In this document: one piece after another, positions 28,256 through 35,477 of the stretch
How positions within the stretch are numbered: the stretch's first letter is position 1
How the letters are laid out: each line of letters starts with the position of its first letter
From: Candidatus Woesearchaeota archaeon
Lineage (GTDB): Archaea > Nanobdellota > Nanobdellia > Woesearchaeales > UBA11576
Reading direction: 5' to 3'
Length of the DNA: 42,432 bases
Assembly (NCBI GenBank): GCA_013203345.1
Contig: JABMQF010000022.1
Coordinates: 1 to 42,432, forward strand
Notes under the pieces: model-generated
Database searches by the model: none
What the model was told of the DNA's origin: nothing
What the model saw: only the letters and a program-made list of their open reading frames with translations
Position numbers and translations under genes: made by a program

Positions 28256-29474
28256 TACAGTTCACCTCGTCCGCAGACGAAACAGACATTTGTTCTGAAT
28301 CTTTTAACCTAAGTGTCAGGTCGTTCATTACATTCATAAAATTGATAAATGAATCGTACGGTGAATCGTACGGGTTGAAATATTTGTGGACGTCTCCATC
28401 ATTGAACCATTTTGTGCACATATAGTAGAAATGGTCTGATGTCTGAAGTTTTCGCCAGTCATTTATTAGATCTTTATCACCACATTCCTTAATCTCTTTC
28501 TCCATCTCATAGATCCTACTTGCAGACGAGCGTTGTATTCTGTTTCCCAACCAAGCGGATAGATCCCTTTCCACGTCAGCCCAGGATATCATCTGTTGAC
28601 AATTTATTTCTCCTTCAGGTTCGTATGAATCTATCAGTTCTGATGGTGTCTTGAAATCATTATCAGGATTTTTCAGTAGTTCTGATGGAAGACTACTTAT
28701 GAAGTTGAATATGCCTGTGTCTTCCCACTGGTGTTCACCGAATGTCTCATAGTCCATGAAAAGATTCAGGCACTTTCCAGTATTGTTGATGCTGTTCACC
28801 CATTGGCAGAACTTATCTGTTGTGAGAGGCCATTCAGACCATCCCTTGTTCGAGAACCTGAATGCTATGTCATCTGCCATCCTGTAGTTCTTCATAAGCA
28901 ATCTTATATTTCCTTTTGTGGCTGGTCTGTATATTAAGTTTGGGCTTTTGTCTTTAAGTATAGGGTCCCATCCTTCTGATAGTATGCCTTTGAATCCCAT
29001 ATCTTCGATGAATTCTGCGATTTCATTGCTGTATATCAGCTCTGTGTTACGAAAGACTGTGGGTGTAACTCCGAATACATCTTGGATTTTTTTCTTGTGC
29101 ATCTCTATTTGTTCCTTGAACTCTTCTTTTGAGAAAAGATATGCGAGTGAGTGATAATATGTTTCTGAGAGAATCTCGACCTTTCCAGTATCTGCGAGTT
29201 TTTTGAAGCTTTCAATCACTTCTGGAGCCCATCTTTCGCACTGCTCGATGAAAACTCCGGAAAGGGAGAATGATATCCTGAACTCAGGATGCGCTTTGAG
29301 CAGTTTGAGCATCAATTGGTTTGCTGGCAGGTAGCACTTGCGCGCCACTTTGAGGAGTACCTCTATGTTTTTCTCGTCGTCAAAATAATCCTGTCTCTTC
29401 CCTATGTCGAATATAGGATAATTCCTCATCCTGAAAGGTTGATGCACCTGGAAATAAAAACATACAGATACCAT
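28233..29474 (-). CDS. GH57 family alpha-amylase/glucanotransferase-like enzyme
   Basis: The protein opens VCFYFQVHQPFRMRNYPIFD, the standard GH57 start with an active-site His in HQP. The nucleophile motif FRNTELIYSN places the catalytic glutamate at 145, and FMDYETFGEHQW places the acid/base aspartate at 241. GH57 enzymes hydrolyse or rearrange alpha-1,4 (some alpha-1,6) glucans. With 413 residues and no signal peptide it should act in the cytosol. It directly abuts the GT4 gene (TAA then ATG with no gap). The pairing of a GH57 amylase with a glycosyltransferase is a familiar archaeal arrangement for glycogen turnover. Exact specificity is not determined. Confidence 0.92.
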   Translation of the reverse strand: MVSVCFYFQVHQPFRMRNYPIFDIGKRQDYFDDEKNIEVLLKVARKCYLPANQLMLKLLKAHPEFRISFSLSGVFIEQCERWAPEVIESFKKLADTGKVEILSETYYHSLAYLFSKEEFKEQIEMHKKKIQDVFGVTPTVFRNTELIYSNEIAEFIEDMGFKGILSEGWDPILKDKSPNLIYRPATKGNIRLLMKNYRMADDIAFRFSNKGWSEWPLTTDKFCQWVNSINNTGKCLNLFMDYETFGEHQWEDTGIFNFISSLPSELLKNPDNDFKTPSELIDSYEPEGEINCQQMISWADVERDLSAWLGNRIQRSSASRIYEMEKEIKECGDKDLINDWRKLQTSDHFYYMCTKWFNDGDVHKYFNPYDSPYDSFINFMNVMNDLTLRLKDSEQMSVSSADEVNCNEMGKAV

Positions 29475-30710
29475 TTATTTATACCTCTCAATTACTTTTT
29501 CATAGACTTGCCTTGTTTTTTCTGCAGGCTTGTCAAGATTGAATTGCTGAACTTCACGGAAGCTGTTCTGCTTAAGCTCTTCTCTAAGTTCTGAATACTT
29601 TAGTATGTTGACTATCTTGTTTGTCATCTCATCTGTATCCCAAAAGTCAACTTTAAGTGCGTGGGTCACAACTTCGCTTACACCTGATTGCTTTGATATT
29701 AGGATGGGTGTACCATTCTTCAGCGCTTCAAGTGCTACAAGACCAAATGGTTCTGAGACAGAAGGCATTACGTATAGATCTGCCATCTGGAAAGCACGAT
29801 GGACATCAGCACCTCTTAGGAAACCTGTGAAAATGAACCTGTCAAGTATGTCCAGTTCATCAGCACGGTTCACCATGCGCTCAAACATATCGCCTGATCC
29901 TGCTACAACAAATTTGGTGTTGGGTTCGTATTTCAGAACTTTTGAAGCAGTTTCAACAAAATAGTCTGGCCCTTTTTGGATTGTGATACGACCCAGGAAT
30001 AGAACGATTTTTTCCTTGTTAAACGGAGATTTTTGATTTATGTTGTAGTGTGGGTTGTCAGAATCAATACCCCAATGTACAACCTCTATTTTGTCTGGAT
30101 TTATGCCATAATGCTTGATAACATTGTTTTTCGTGAAATGGGAGTTAGCTATGACTACATCTGCTTTAACAAGCCCGTTACGTTCTATATTGCTGATTAT
30201 CTTGTTTGGATTGCCGCCTGTCCGGTCATACTCTGTTGCGTGTATGTGCGCGACCAACGGCTTCTTATTATGCTCTTTTGCGTTGATTCCGGCCTGATAA
30301 GTCATCCAATCGTGCATATGGATGACGTCACAGTCTGTTTCTTCTGCTATTTCGCTTCCTGCGGCTGAATAGCGCATAACCTCTGTGTAAAGATTGTTAC
30401 CATAAACTTCTTTGTCATTACTGTTTTTTACATAATCTGTGCCTAATTTTTTTAGTTCTTCGCTGTAAGATGAGAATGATTGGTAGGGTGTTAGTATGGA
30501 GCTGATTTTGCGGATTTTTACCTTTCCTGCGAAGTTATTCGCGCCTAGAAGGTTAACAAATTCAGCATCTGCTTTTTTTGGTGCGGTTGGCATGACAAAT
30601 GTGACATCTAATCCCTGACGCGAGAGACCTTTGGTTAGGTCGTAACAAGCAGTTCCTAGGCCACCACTTTTGAAAGGAGGGAACTCCCAACCAAACATTA
30701 ATATTTTCAT
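29475..30710 (-). CDS. GT4 family glycosyltransferase (glycogen/starch-synthase-like)
   Basis: Retaining GT-B fold enzyme. The start MKILMFGWEFPPFKSGGLGT, the N-domain HMHDWMTYQAG and HIHATEYDRTG, and the C-domain FLGRITIQKGPDYF and MPSVSEPFGLVALEAL (the E-x7-E motif) are all clear. Archaeal homologues are usually annotated as glycogen synthase or glycosyltransferase 1. With a separate GT3 synthase in the next operon, this enzyme could instead prime, branch or build a different glucan. The gene is first in its unit, with a TATA-like box (30747-30757, minus) and a small dyad near the expected start of transcription. Confidence 0.9.
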   Translation of the reverse strand: MKILMFGWEFPPFKSGGLGTACYDLTKGLSRQGLDVTFVMPTAPKKADAEFVNLLGANNFAGKVKIRKISSILTPYQSFSSYSEELKKLGTDYVKNSNDKEVYGNNLYTEVMRYSAAGSEIAEETDCDVIHMHDWMTYQAGINAKEHNKKPLVAHIHATEYDRTGGNPNKIISNIERNGLVKADVVIANSHFTKNNVIKHYGINPDKIEVVHWGIDSDNPHYNINQKSPFNKEKIVLFLGRITIQKGPDYFVETASKVLKYEPNTKFVVAGSGDMFERMVNRADELDILDRFIFTGFLRGADVHRAFQMADLYVMPSVSEPFGLVALEALKNGTPILISKQSGVSEVVTHALKVDFWDTDEMTNKIVNILKYSELREELKQNSFREVQQFNLDKPAEKTRQVYEKVIERYK

Positions 30711-30719
30711 ATTTTTATC

Positions 30720-30757
30720 ACTGACTTAATCAGTATGCCTCTTTTTGTATTTAATAG
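30720..30757 (-). promoter_or_regulatory. Promoter of the GT4-GH57-MinD unit, with a small dyad
   Basis: CTATTAAATAC on the minus strand (30747-30757) is a good TATA-like box. About 26 bp downstream, at the expected transcription start, lies ACTGA/TCAGT (30720-30734) around a five-base loop, which may be an operator. Confidence 0.5.
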
Positions 30758-30770
30758 ACTGAACACTATC

Positions 30771-31250
30771 TATAATAGCATTGCTTATTTTGCGCTATAT
30801 TAACTTTATTTTTCACTCTCGAGTAGTTTTTGTGTTTTCCGAAGGGATTAGGGGGATTTTGGGGGTGGTTGGGTTGTGTGTGGGGTTGACTTCTTGGTTT
30901 GTTTGTTTTTGAGGGGTTTGGGTGGAATTGGGAGTATGTGGAGATTGTTGTAGGTATTATTTTATGGAGGGGTGATGGTTGGGATTCTTTTTGTTTTTTA
31001 CTTCTTGGTTTGTTTGCCTGCCTGCGCAGTAGCATTGCCAAATCGAAGATTTGACAAGGTTTCAAGCAAAGCTTAAAACCATTACTGCGCTTGCAGTATT
31101 GTGTTAGTTTATTCTGTTACTATGAATACGTCTGGTGTGTATGTTGGTTAAGGCTCGCTTGGTGGTAATGCTGGCGCAGGCAGTGGTGTGCGGGGTGTGT
31201 GGTGCGGGGTGTGTGGTGGGTTGGTGAGGGATGTTAGTGTGGTTCTTGGT
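30771..31250. other. Gene-free G/T-rich intergenic region with G-run clusters
   Basis: Nearly 500 bp without a supported gene separate the divergent GT4 and hydrogenase units. The + strand holds G-runs able to form quadruplexes at 30851-30885 (runs of 5, 5, 3 and 4 G) and 31192-31230. A 17-bp direct repeat ACTTCTTGGTTTGTTTG occurs at 30889 and 31000. A tandem 14-bp repeat TGCGGGGTGTGTGG lies at 31189-31216. The 99-codon minus ORF in the track is a Pro/Lys/Gln-biased shadow of the skewed composition. Confidence 0.55.
31024..31097. ncRNA. Candidate structured RNA: three-way junction
   Basis: The closing stem GCGCAGTA (31024-31031) pairs with TACTGCGC (31083-31090). It encloses two hairpins: CAAATC-GAA-GATTTG (31038-31052), and GGTTTCAAGC with GCTTAAAACC around AAA (31058-31080, one mismatch). 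A competing hairpin ACTGC-GCTT-GCAGT (31084-31097) overlaps the closing stem, which could allow switching. The strand is not known. No family is recognised, and chance folding has not been tested. Confidence 0.4.
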
Positions 31251-31251
31251 G

Positions 31252-31259
31252 TTTAAACC
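31252..31259 (+). promoter_or_regulatory. TATA box of the hydrogenase small/large subunit genes
   Basis: TTTAAACC is centred about 26 bp before ATG 31281. A second box, TTATAAAATC (31267-31276), would instead suit the in-frame ATG at 31299. Confidence 0.45.
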
Positions 31260-31280
31260 ATAAACATTATAAAATCAACA

Positions 31281-32063
31281 ATGCATTCCTGCTTTATGGA
31301 TGGGAAACGAGATTTCAAACCTGTAGTTGGTTTTTTCTGTTTTACTTGCTGCGAAGGATGTGGGTTTACTGTGCTTTTTCTGGATAATCTTATGCAGATA
31401 CTTGATAAAATAGATCTGAAATATTTTAATCTCATCAAGGAAAAAGATAAGAAAGCAGAGTTCGACCTTGCTTTTGTGGAAGGGGCTATCACCACTAAGA
31501 GTGAAATAGCCAAACTTAAGAAATTACGTGCTAAATCAAAAACTCTCGTCGCTATTGGTGCTTGCGCATGTTATGGGGGCATACCTGCGATGCGTAATTT
31601 CATAGAGAACAAAGACTTGGAAAAGTACACATATAACAAGCAGTCTATTGAAGATTCTATAGAAGCACAGCCAATAGAGAATTTCATAAAAGTCGATTAT
31701 AAACTTCGTGGTTGTCCTATACTAAAAGATGAATTTACATCATTTATAGAATCATATATCTCAGGTAGGGAATGGATATCTTTCAAAGGACCTGTCTGTA
31801 TGCAATGCCCTCGACGTGGAAAGAATTGTTTTCTGGGAGAGAAAAAGATGTGCCTTGGAGCTGTGACTAATGGAGGGTGCAATGCAACTTGTGTTCGAGA
31901 AGGAATACCTTGTATAATGTGCAGAGGACCTTTGGAAACGGCTAATTTTCCCGCAGAAATCGCGTTATTTAAGAGGTGGGGTGTTGAACAGAGAGAGATA
32001 ATGGGAAAGCTTGGAAAATTTGGGCAGCAGAAGCTGAAAAAGAAAGAAAATGACAAAACTTGA
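31281..32063 (+). CDS. [NiFe] hydrogenase small subunit (first copy)
   Basis: The 260-residue protein carries the Fe-S relay of a group-3 type [NiFe] hydrogenase. It has the proximal cluster start CCEGC (residues 23-27), GACACYGGIPA (~93-103), RGCPI (~144), and a C-terminal cysteine set in PVCMQCPRRGKNCFLG, MCLGAVTNGGCNATC and CIMCRGP. No twin-arginine signal is present, so the enzyme is cytosolic. The start may be ATG 31281 or ATG 31299. It overlaps the large-subunit gene by 14 bases. No beta or gamma (flavin) subunit gene adjoins this pair. A second small-subunit gene occurs at 41373. Confidence 0.9.
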   Translation: MHSCFMDGKRDFKPVVGFFCFTCCEGCGFTVLFLDNLMQILDKIDLKYFNLIKEKDKKAEFDLAFVEGAITTKSEIAKLKKLRAKSKTLVAIGACACYGGIPAMRNFIENKDLEKYTYNKQSIEDSIEAQPIENFIKVDYKLRGCPILKDEFTSFIESYISGREWISFKGPVCMQCPRRGKNCFLGEKKMCLGAVTNGGCNATCVREGIPCIMCRGPLETANFPAEIALFKRWGVEQREIMGKLGKFGQQKLKKKENDKT

Positions 32064-33327
32064 ACTCGAACACATAGCTAAGATAGAAGGTCATGCAAAA
32101 CTTTACATCAAGGTAGAGGGTGGAAAGATAGAGACTGTTGAACTTCGCGTCATGGAAGGTTCAAGATTCTTTGAAGGCATACTCAGGGATAGGAAGTACA
32201 ATGACATTAGTCATATAGCGTCGAGGATATGTGGTGTGTGTTCAGTGGTACATGCCATAACATCCACTAAAGCAATAGAAAGTGCTTTAGGTATCCAGGT
32301 TTCTGAACAGACCCGTATCCTGCGTGAGGTTCTCAACATAGGCGGTATTATACAAAGCCATGCGTTACACCTTTACTTTCTTACACTTCCAGATTATGCA
32401 GGAGTTGATAGTGTGCTCGCACTTGCGAAGACACATAAGGCTACATTTGACAGAGCACTGAGACTCAAAAGACTTGGTAACATGATTGTGAAAACCATGG
32501 CGGGCAGAGATGTCCATCCTATAGCCTGTGTGCTGGGTGGTTTTTCTCGAATTCCAAGCAAAGAAAGCATAGAATCTCTCGTCGAAGAACTTAAGAGATG
32601 CAAAGAGGATGCTGTTGAGACAGTGAATCTATTCCTTTCATTGAAGTATCCTGAGTTCAAAAAACAGACCAAGATGTTTTGTATCACTGGAGATAAATAT
32701 TTCTATTCTTCAAAAAGTGTGATGTGTGAAAAAGGAGAATGTTTTCCTATAAATGATTATGAAAAACATTTTGATCAATATCTTACAGAAGGAAGTCCTG
32801 CAGAGTTTGCGACACTAAAAGGTCAGAGTTATCTTGTTGGTGCGATGGCGAGACTCAACAACAATATGGATCTTCTCACACCCGAGTCCAAAAAATATGC
32901 TTTGAGGATCAAACATATGAAAGATAATCCTTTCATGAACATACCTGCTCAGGCTATAGAGATTCTTGATGCTGTCAATAGGGCTATAATTATATTGTCG
33001 AATATAGAACTGAAAGATGAATCTCCTGTTGAATATGATGTGAACCCATGTGCTTGCGAAGGAATTGCTGCATGTGAGGCTCCGAGAGGAATACTTTTTC
33101 ACAAGTACGCGTTTGACGCTAAAGGTTACTGTACACATGCAGATATAGTAACTCCGACGACACAGAACCTAAGACATATTGAAGAAGCAATAAAGGAATA
33201 TATTTCAGATATGCTTGACAAGAGACCTGATTATGTTAAGAAAGAAATAGAAAAATTAATACGGGCATATGACCCTTGTATATCCTGCTCTACACATTTT
33301 CTTGAGATTGAATGGGAAGCAGATTGA
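32050..33327 (+). CDS. [NiFe] hydrogenase large (catalytic) subunit
   Basis: The nickel ligands are clear: the N-terminal L1 motif RICGVCSVVHA (Cys61, Cys64) and the C-terminal L2 motif DPCISCSTH (Cys410, Cys413). The residues after His416 (FLEIEWEAD) are the peptide normally removed by a maturation endopeptidase once nickel is inserted, and a candidate peptidase gene lies directly opposite. The overall form (425 residues, no signal, EGHAKLYIKVEGGKIE start) fits cytosolic group 3 enzymes that couple H2 to NAD(P)H or other carriers. It overlaps the small subunit by 14 bases and the convergent protease gene by 38. Subgroup assignment needs a tree. Confidence 0.95.
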   Translation: MTKLELEHIAKIEGHAKLYIKVEGGKIETVELRVMEGSRFFEGILRDRKYNDISHIASRICGVCSVVHAITSTKAIESALGIQVSEQTRILREVLNIGGIIQSHALHLYFLTLPDYAGVDSVLALAKTHKATFDRALRLKRLGNMIVKTMAGRDVHPIACVLGGFSRIPSKESIESLVEELKRCKEDAVETVNLFLSLKYPEFKKQTKMFCITGDKYFYSSKSVMCEKGECFPINDYEKHFDQYLTEGSPAEFATLKGQSYLVGAMARLNNNMDLLTPESKKYALRIKHMKDNPFMNIPAQAIEILDAVNRAIIILSNIELKDESPVEYDVNPCACEGIAACEAPRGILFHKYAFDAKGYCTHADIVTPTTQNLRHIEEAIKEYISDMLDKRPDYVKKEIEKLIRAYDPCISCSTHFLEIEWEAD

Positions 33328-33688
33328 TAACCTTTTTTTTAATATCTTCTACAGAACCTTTTTGAGGAATGCCAATTATATTTACTTTTTCAATCTTCCC
33401 TGTTTCTTTCATTAGTTTCAGGAAAAAACCAAGATCAAAGTCGTGCAATGAGACTAAGTTATTTGCTTTTAGCTTATCTATATCATTTATTAATATGACA
33501 TCGTCAAGGTCTTTTACAACATCAAGGATGAAGAAATCTTTTCCTGTATAGTGCAGAACCTCTTCAGGAGATACGCATTTCACTATCTCAATACCTGGTA
33601 TCTTGTCATCTATCATGTCGTCTGCTATCTTTAAAGCGAGATTGTCATCTTCCAGGTACGGATTACCAAAACACAATAGGTATAACAT
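33290..33688 (-). CDS. Hydrogenase maturation endopeptidase (HycI/HyaD/FrcD family)
   Basis: The core MLYLLCFGNPYLEDDNLALKIADDM has the GN...DD metal-sensing pattern of peptidases that trim the large subunit after nickel insertion. FILDVVKDLD, SLHDFDLGF and IGIPQKG follow in the usual order. The track begins at 33769, inside the HypC start. A TATA-like box (TTTATATTC on +, 33711-33719) about 27 bp upstream supports ATG 33688, giving 132 residues. Its 3' end overlaps the end of its probable substrate gene by 38 bp in antisense. The usual glutamate in GNxxxxDE is Asp here, and the first nickel-sensing residue should be checked structurally. Confidence 0.82.
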   Translation of the reverse strand: MLYLLCFGNPYLEDDNLALKIADDMIDDKIPGIEIVKCVSPEEVLHYTGKDFFILDVVKDLDDVILINDIDKLKANNLVSLHDFDLGFFLKLMKETGKIEKVNIIGIPQKGSVEDIKKKVINLLPIQSQENV

Positions 33689-33710
33689 AAATCTTTTATA
33701 TGTGACTTGA

Positions 33711-33719
33711 TTTATATTC
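33711..33719 (-). promoter_or_regulatory. TATA box of the maturation endopeptidase gene
   Basis: GAATATAAA on the minus strand lies about 27 bp before ATG 33688, and settles the start between competing in-frame options. Confidence 0.45.
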
Positions 33720-33767
33720 TTTTTGTAGTAGGGATGAGTTTTATGCTCTCCTGCGAGTGGTGTTATC

Positions 33768-33974
33768 ATGTGTGTTGCAATGCCTGGAAAGATAGTGAAG
33801 ATTGAAGAGGATACAGCGACGATAGAGTATCCTGGCGCTACGAGAGAGGCGATTATTATCGATGGGGATTACAAGATTGGAGATTATGTTTTTGTTTCTT
33901 CAAAGATTATCGTGATGAAGATACCCGAAGAAGAGGCTCTCAAGAGTCTTGAGGTGTGGAAGGATGTTACCTGA
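33768..33974 (+). CDS. hypC: Hydrogenase assembly chaperone HypC
   Basis: The 68-residue protein starts MCVAMPGKIVKI. The conserved Cys2, exposed after Met removal, and PGK of HypC/HupF chaperones help deliver the Fe(CN)2CO group to the large subunit together with HypD. The beta-barrel continues through YPGATREAII and GDYKIGDYVFV; the usual ending VHxGFAIxxI is less clear (SSKIIVMKIPEEEA). HypD, HypE and HypF are not in the window. The next gene, carrying a HypC-like domain, overlaps its end by 11 bases. Confidence 0.9.
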   Translation: MCVAMPGKIVKIEEDTATIEYPGATREAIIIDGDYKIGDYVFVSSKIIVMKIPEEEALKSLEVWKDVT

Positions 33975-34410
33975 AGTATACTTCTTAAGATATGCTTTTC
34001 CGTGTGCAAGGGTCCTGGTGGATTTCAGGAAGACTATCACAGAGAAAGAGTATGAAGACATGCAGCGTGCTGTAGAGGAAGACAGACCGCTTTCCCGCGA
34101 TTATCTTGAGAAGATATTTTTCAAGGCATTTGAAGGCATGAGGAAGATAGATGATGATTGCTGGAATGTCAGGACGATAAGGGAATACTTTTGTGAAGGT
34201 CATGAGGACATGTTGAGCACAGATCTTCCTCCGACGATAAGAAGACTTTGCGTTGTCAGGCCTGGCAAACTGGTCAAAGAAATCAAGGGATTCTTTAAGG
34301 CAGACTTGCAGGATGGTGATGTGCGCATTGTTTCAGCGCTTTACAAAGAAGCTAAGGTCGGCGACACTGCTATGGTGCATTACGGGTATGCAGTTGAGAG
34401 AATAGAATAG
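33964..34410 (+). CDS. Unknown N-terminal domain fused to a HypC-like domain (148 aa)
   Basis: The N-terminal ~90 residues (MLPEVYFLRYAFPCARVLVDFR...) form a helical part with several cysteines that I do not recognise. The C-terminal ~55 residues look like HypC: LCVVRPGKLVKEI aligns with the CVAMPGKIVKI start of the neighbouring HypC, and AKVGDTAMVHYGYAVERIE matches the VKVGDYVLVHxGFAIE-type ending of the family. The chaperone cysteine is therefore internal instead of at position 2. ATG 33964, inside the end of hypC, is preferred over track start 33949. A helper in hydrogenase assembly is the likely role; the mechanism is unknown. Confidence 0.72.
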   Translation: MLPEVYFLRYAFPCARVLVDFRKTITEKEYEDMQRAVEEDRPLSRDYLEKIFFKAFEGMRKIDDDCWNVRTIREYFCEGHEDMLSTDLPPTIRRLCVVRPGKLVKEIKGFFKADLQDGDVRIVSALYKEAKVGDTAMVHYGYAVERIE

Positions 34411-34432
34411 ATTTGAAAGAATTCTGTAAGTT

Positions 34433-34450
34433 ATTAATCATTTTTTTAAT
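34433..34450. terminator. T/A-rich transcript end between convergent genes
   Basis: ATTAATCATTTTTTTAAT lies between the end of the HypC-like gene and the convergent transporter gene. The T7 run fits archaeal T-rich termination on the + strand, and the flanking AT-rich sequence could serve the minus strand. Confidence 0.35.
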
Positions 34451-34453
34451 CAT

Positions 34454-35353
34454 CTATTCTCTGGTAGGGAACAATATCCTGAACTTAGACACTAGATAAG
34501 AATAGCCTATGATTGTCAGCACGCCAGACAACACGAGTGCAACTCCTGTAAGACCTGAGATAGTCACAGAACCTGCATAGATGAAAGACAGAATGGATGT
34601 TATCGCACTGCCGAGCAGAAGGACACACACAGCTTTTGATGCAGGTACGAGCTTGAGTCCAGCATACCATGAGCTGACATATGCTAATAAAAGTACTGCT
34701 GTGAATAATATCCATCCCACCTGAGGTAGGGTCAGCGTTGCAATCTTTGTTATGCTTCCGGTCATGAAGAGGAATAACAGTATGAATAGCACCCCGAAGA
34801 ACATTCTTCCGAAAGCGACAACCATTGATGGCAAGTCATTTAGGACATGTTTGGAAAGGGCAGTCTCAGCAGACCAGAACAATACAGCAGCCAATATCAG
34901 GAACTCGGGCAGGCCAAATGTAAAACCTGTCTTGCCAAGCAGTAGAAAGTTGCCGACAAAAAGGAGTGCTGCAGCGACAAGAAAACCCTTGTTCAGTTTT
35001 TCTTTTAGGAACAATACAGCGGCGATTGCGACAAATATAAACATTGATTTATGCAAGAGTGCTGCAGTGGCGCTTGGTGCCATCGAAAGTCCTTTGAAGA
35101 ACAGTAGGAAAGGGATTGAACCGCCTAGAAGACCTATCAAAACAAGTTGTCCCCATTGTTTGGGTTTAAGATCCTTGAATGTCTTGATCTCCTTGATCAT
35201 CATTAATGCAGAGAACAGGAACAATGCTACAAGGATGTTCTTGGACCATGTGAATATATACGGATCGATGCCTTTGACACCGAATTTATTCAGAAAGATT
35301 GATACTCCACTGACCAGAGCAGTCAGCAATACGAATAGATAACCCCTTTTCAT
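34454..35353 (-). CDS. DMT-superfamily transporter (EamA family)
   Basis: The 299-residue hydrophobic protein has about ten predicted membrane helices arranged as two EamA repeats. The first runs from YLFVLLTALVSGVSIFLNKFG to about residue 140; the second from LPEFLILAAVLFWSAETALS to the C-terminus. Each repeat has the family's small-residue helices and the inner motif near PSATAALLHKSMFIFVAIAA. The family exports or imports diverse metabolites and substrate cannot be read from sequence. A TATA-like ATATAAATAG (35377-35386 on +; minus-strand gene) lies about 28 bp before ATG 35353, so it is leaderless and divergent from the PEP synthase gene. Confidence 0.88.
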   Translation of the reverse strand: MKRGYLFVLLTALVSGVSIFLNKFGVKGIDPYIFTWSKNILVALFLFSALMMIKEIKTFKDLKPKQWGQLVLIGLLGGSIPFLLFFKGLSMAPSATAALLHKSMFIFVAIAAVLFLKEKLNKGFLVAAALLFVGNFLLLGKTGFTFGLPEFLILAAVLFWSAETALSKHVLNDLPSMVVAFGRMFFGVLFILLFLFMTGSITKIATLTLPQVGWILFTAVLLLAYVSSWYAGLKLVPASKAVCVLLLGSAITSILSFIYAGSVTISGLTGVALVLSGVLTIIGYSYLVSKFRILFPTRE

Positions 35354-35427
35354 ATCTTTACTGAATTATAAGATAATATAAATAGTTTTTGATTAGATAC
35401 AATAATTCCTGATTATTTATCTGCAAT

Positions 35428-35472
35428 AACATTTATAAACTATCAATCAAACAGTTATCTTAAAAAGAGGTG
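35428..35472 (+). promoter_or_regulatory. Promoter and ribosome-binding site of the PEP synthase gene
   Basis: ATTTATAAAC (35431-35440) predicts a start near 35461. The short leader carries AGAGGTG (35466-35472), well placed for ATG 35478. Confidence 0.55.
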
Positions 35473-35477
35473 TATGC

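Noticed and set aside
30766-31065. 99-codon minus-strand ORF in the gene-free region
   Set aside because: Its composition (Pro, Gln, Lys, Asn) simply reflects the C/A-rich minus strand. It spans the foldable element and G-runs, with no ribosome-binding site seen.
33689-33769. N-terminal extension of the maturation endopeptidase
   Set aside because: The family begins at MLYLLCFGNP; the extension overlaps the probable promoter and the hypC start.
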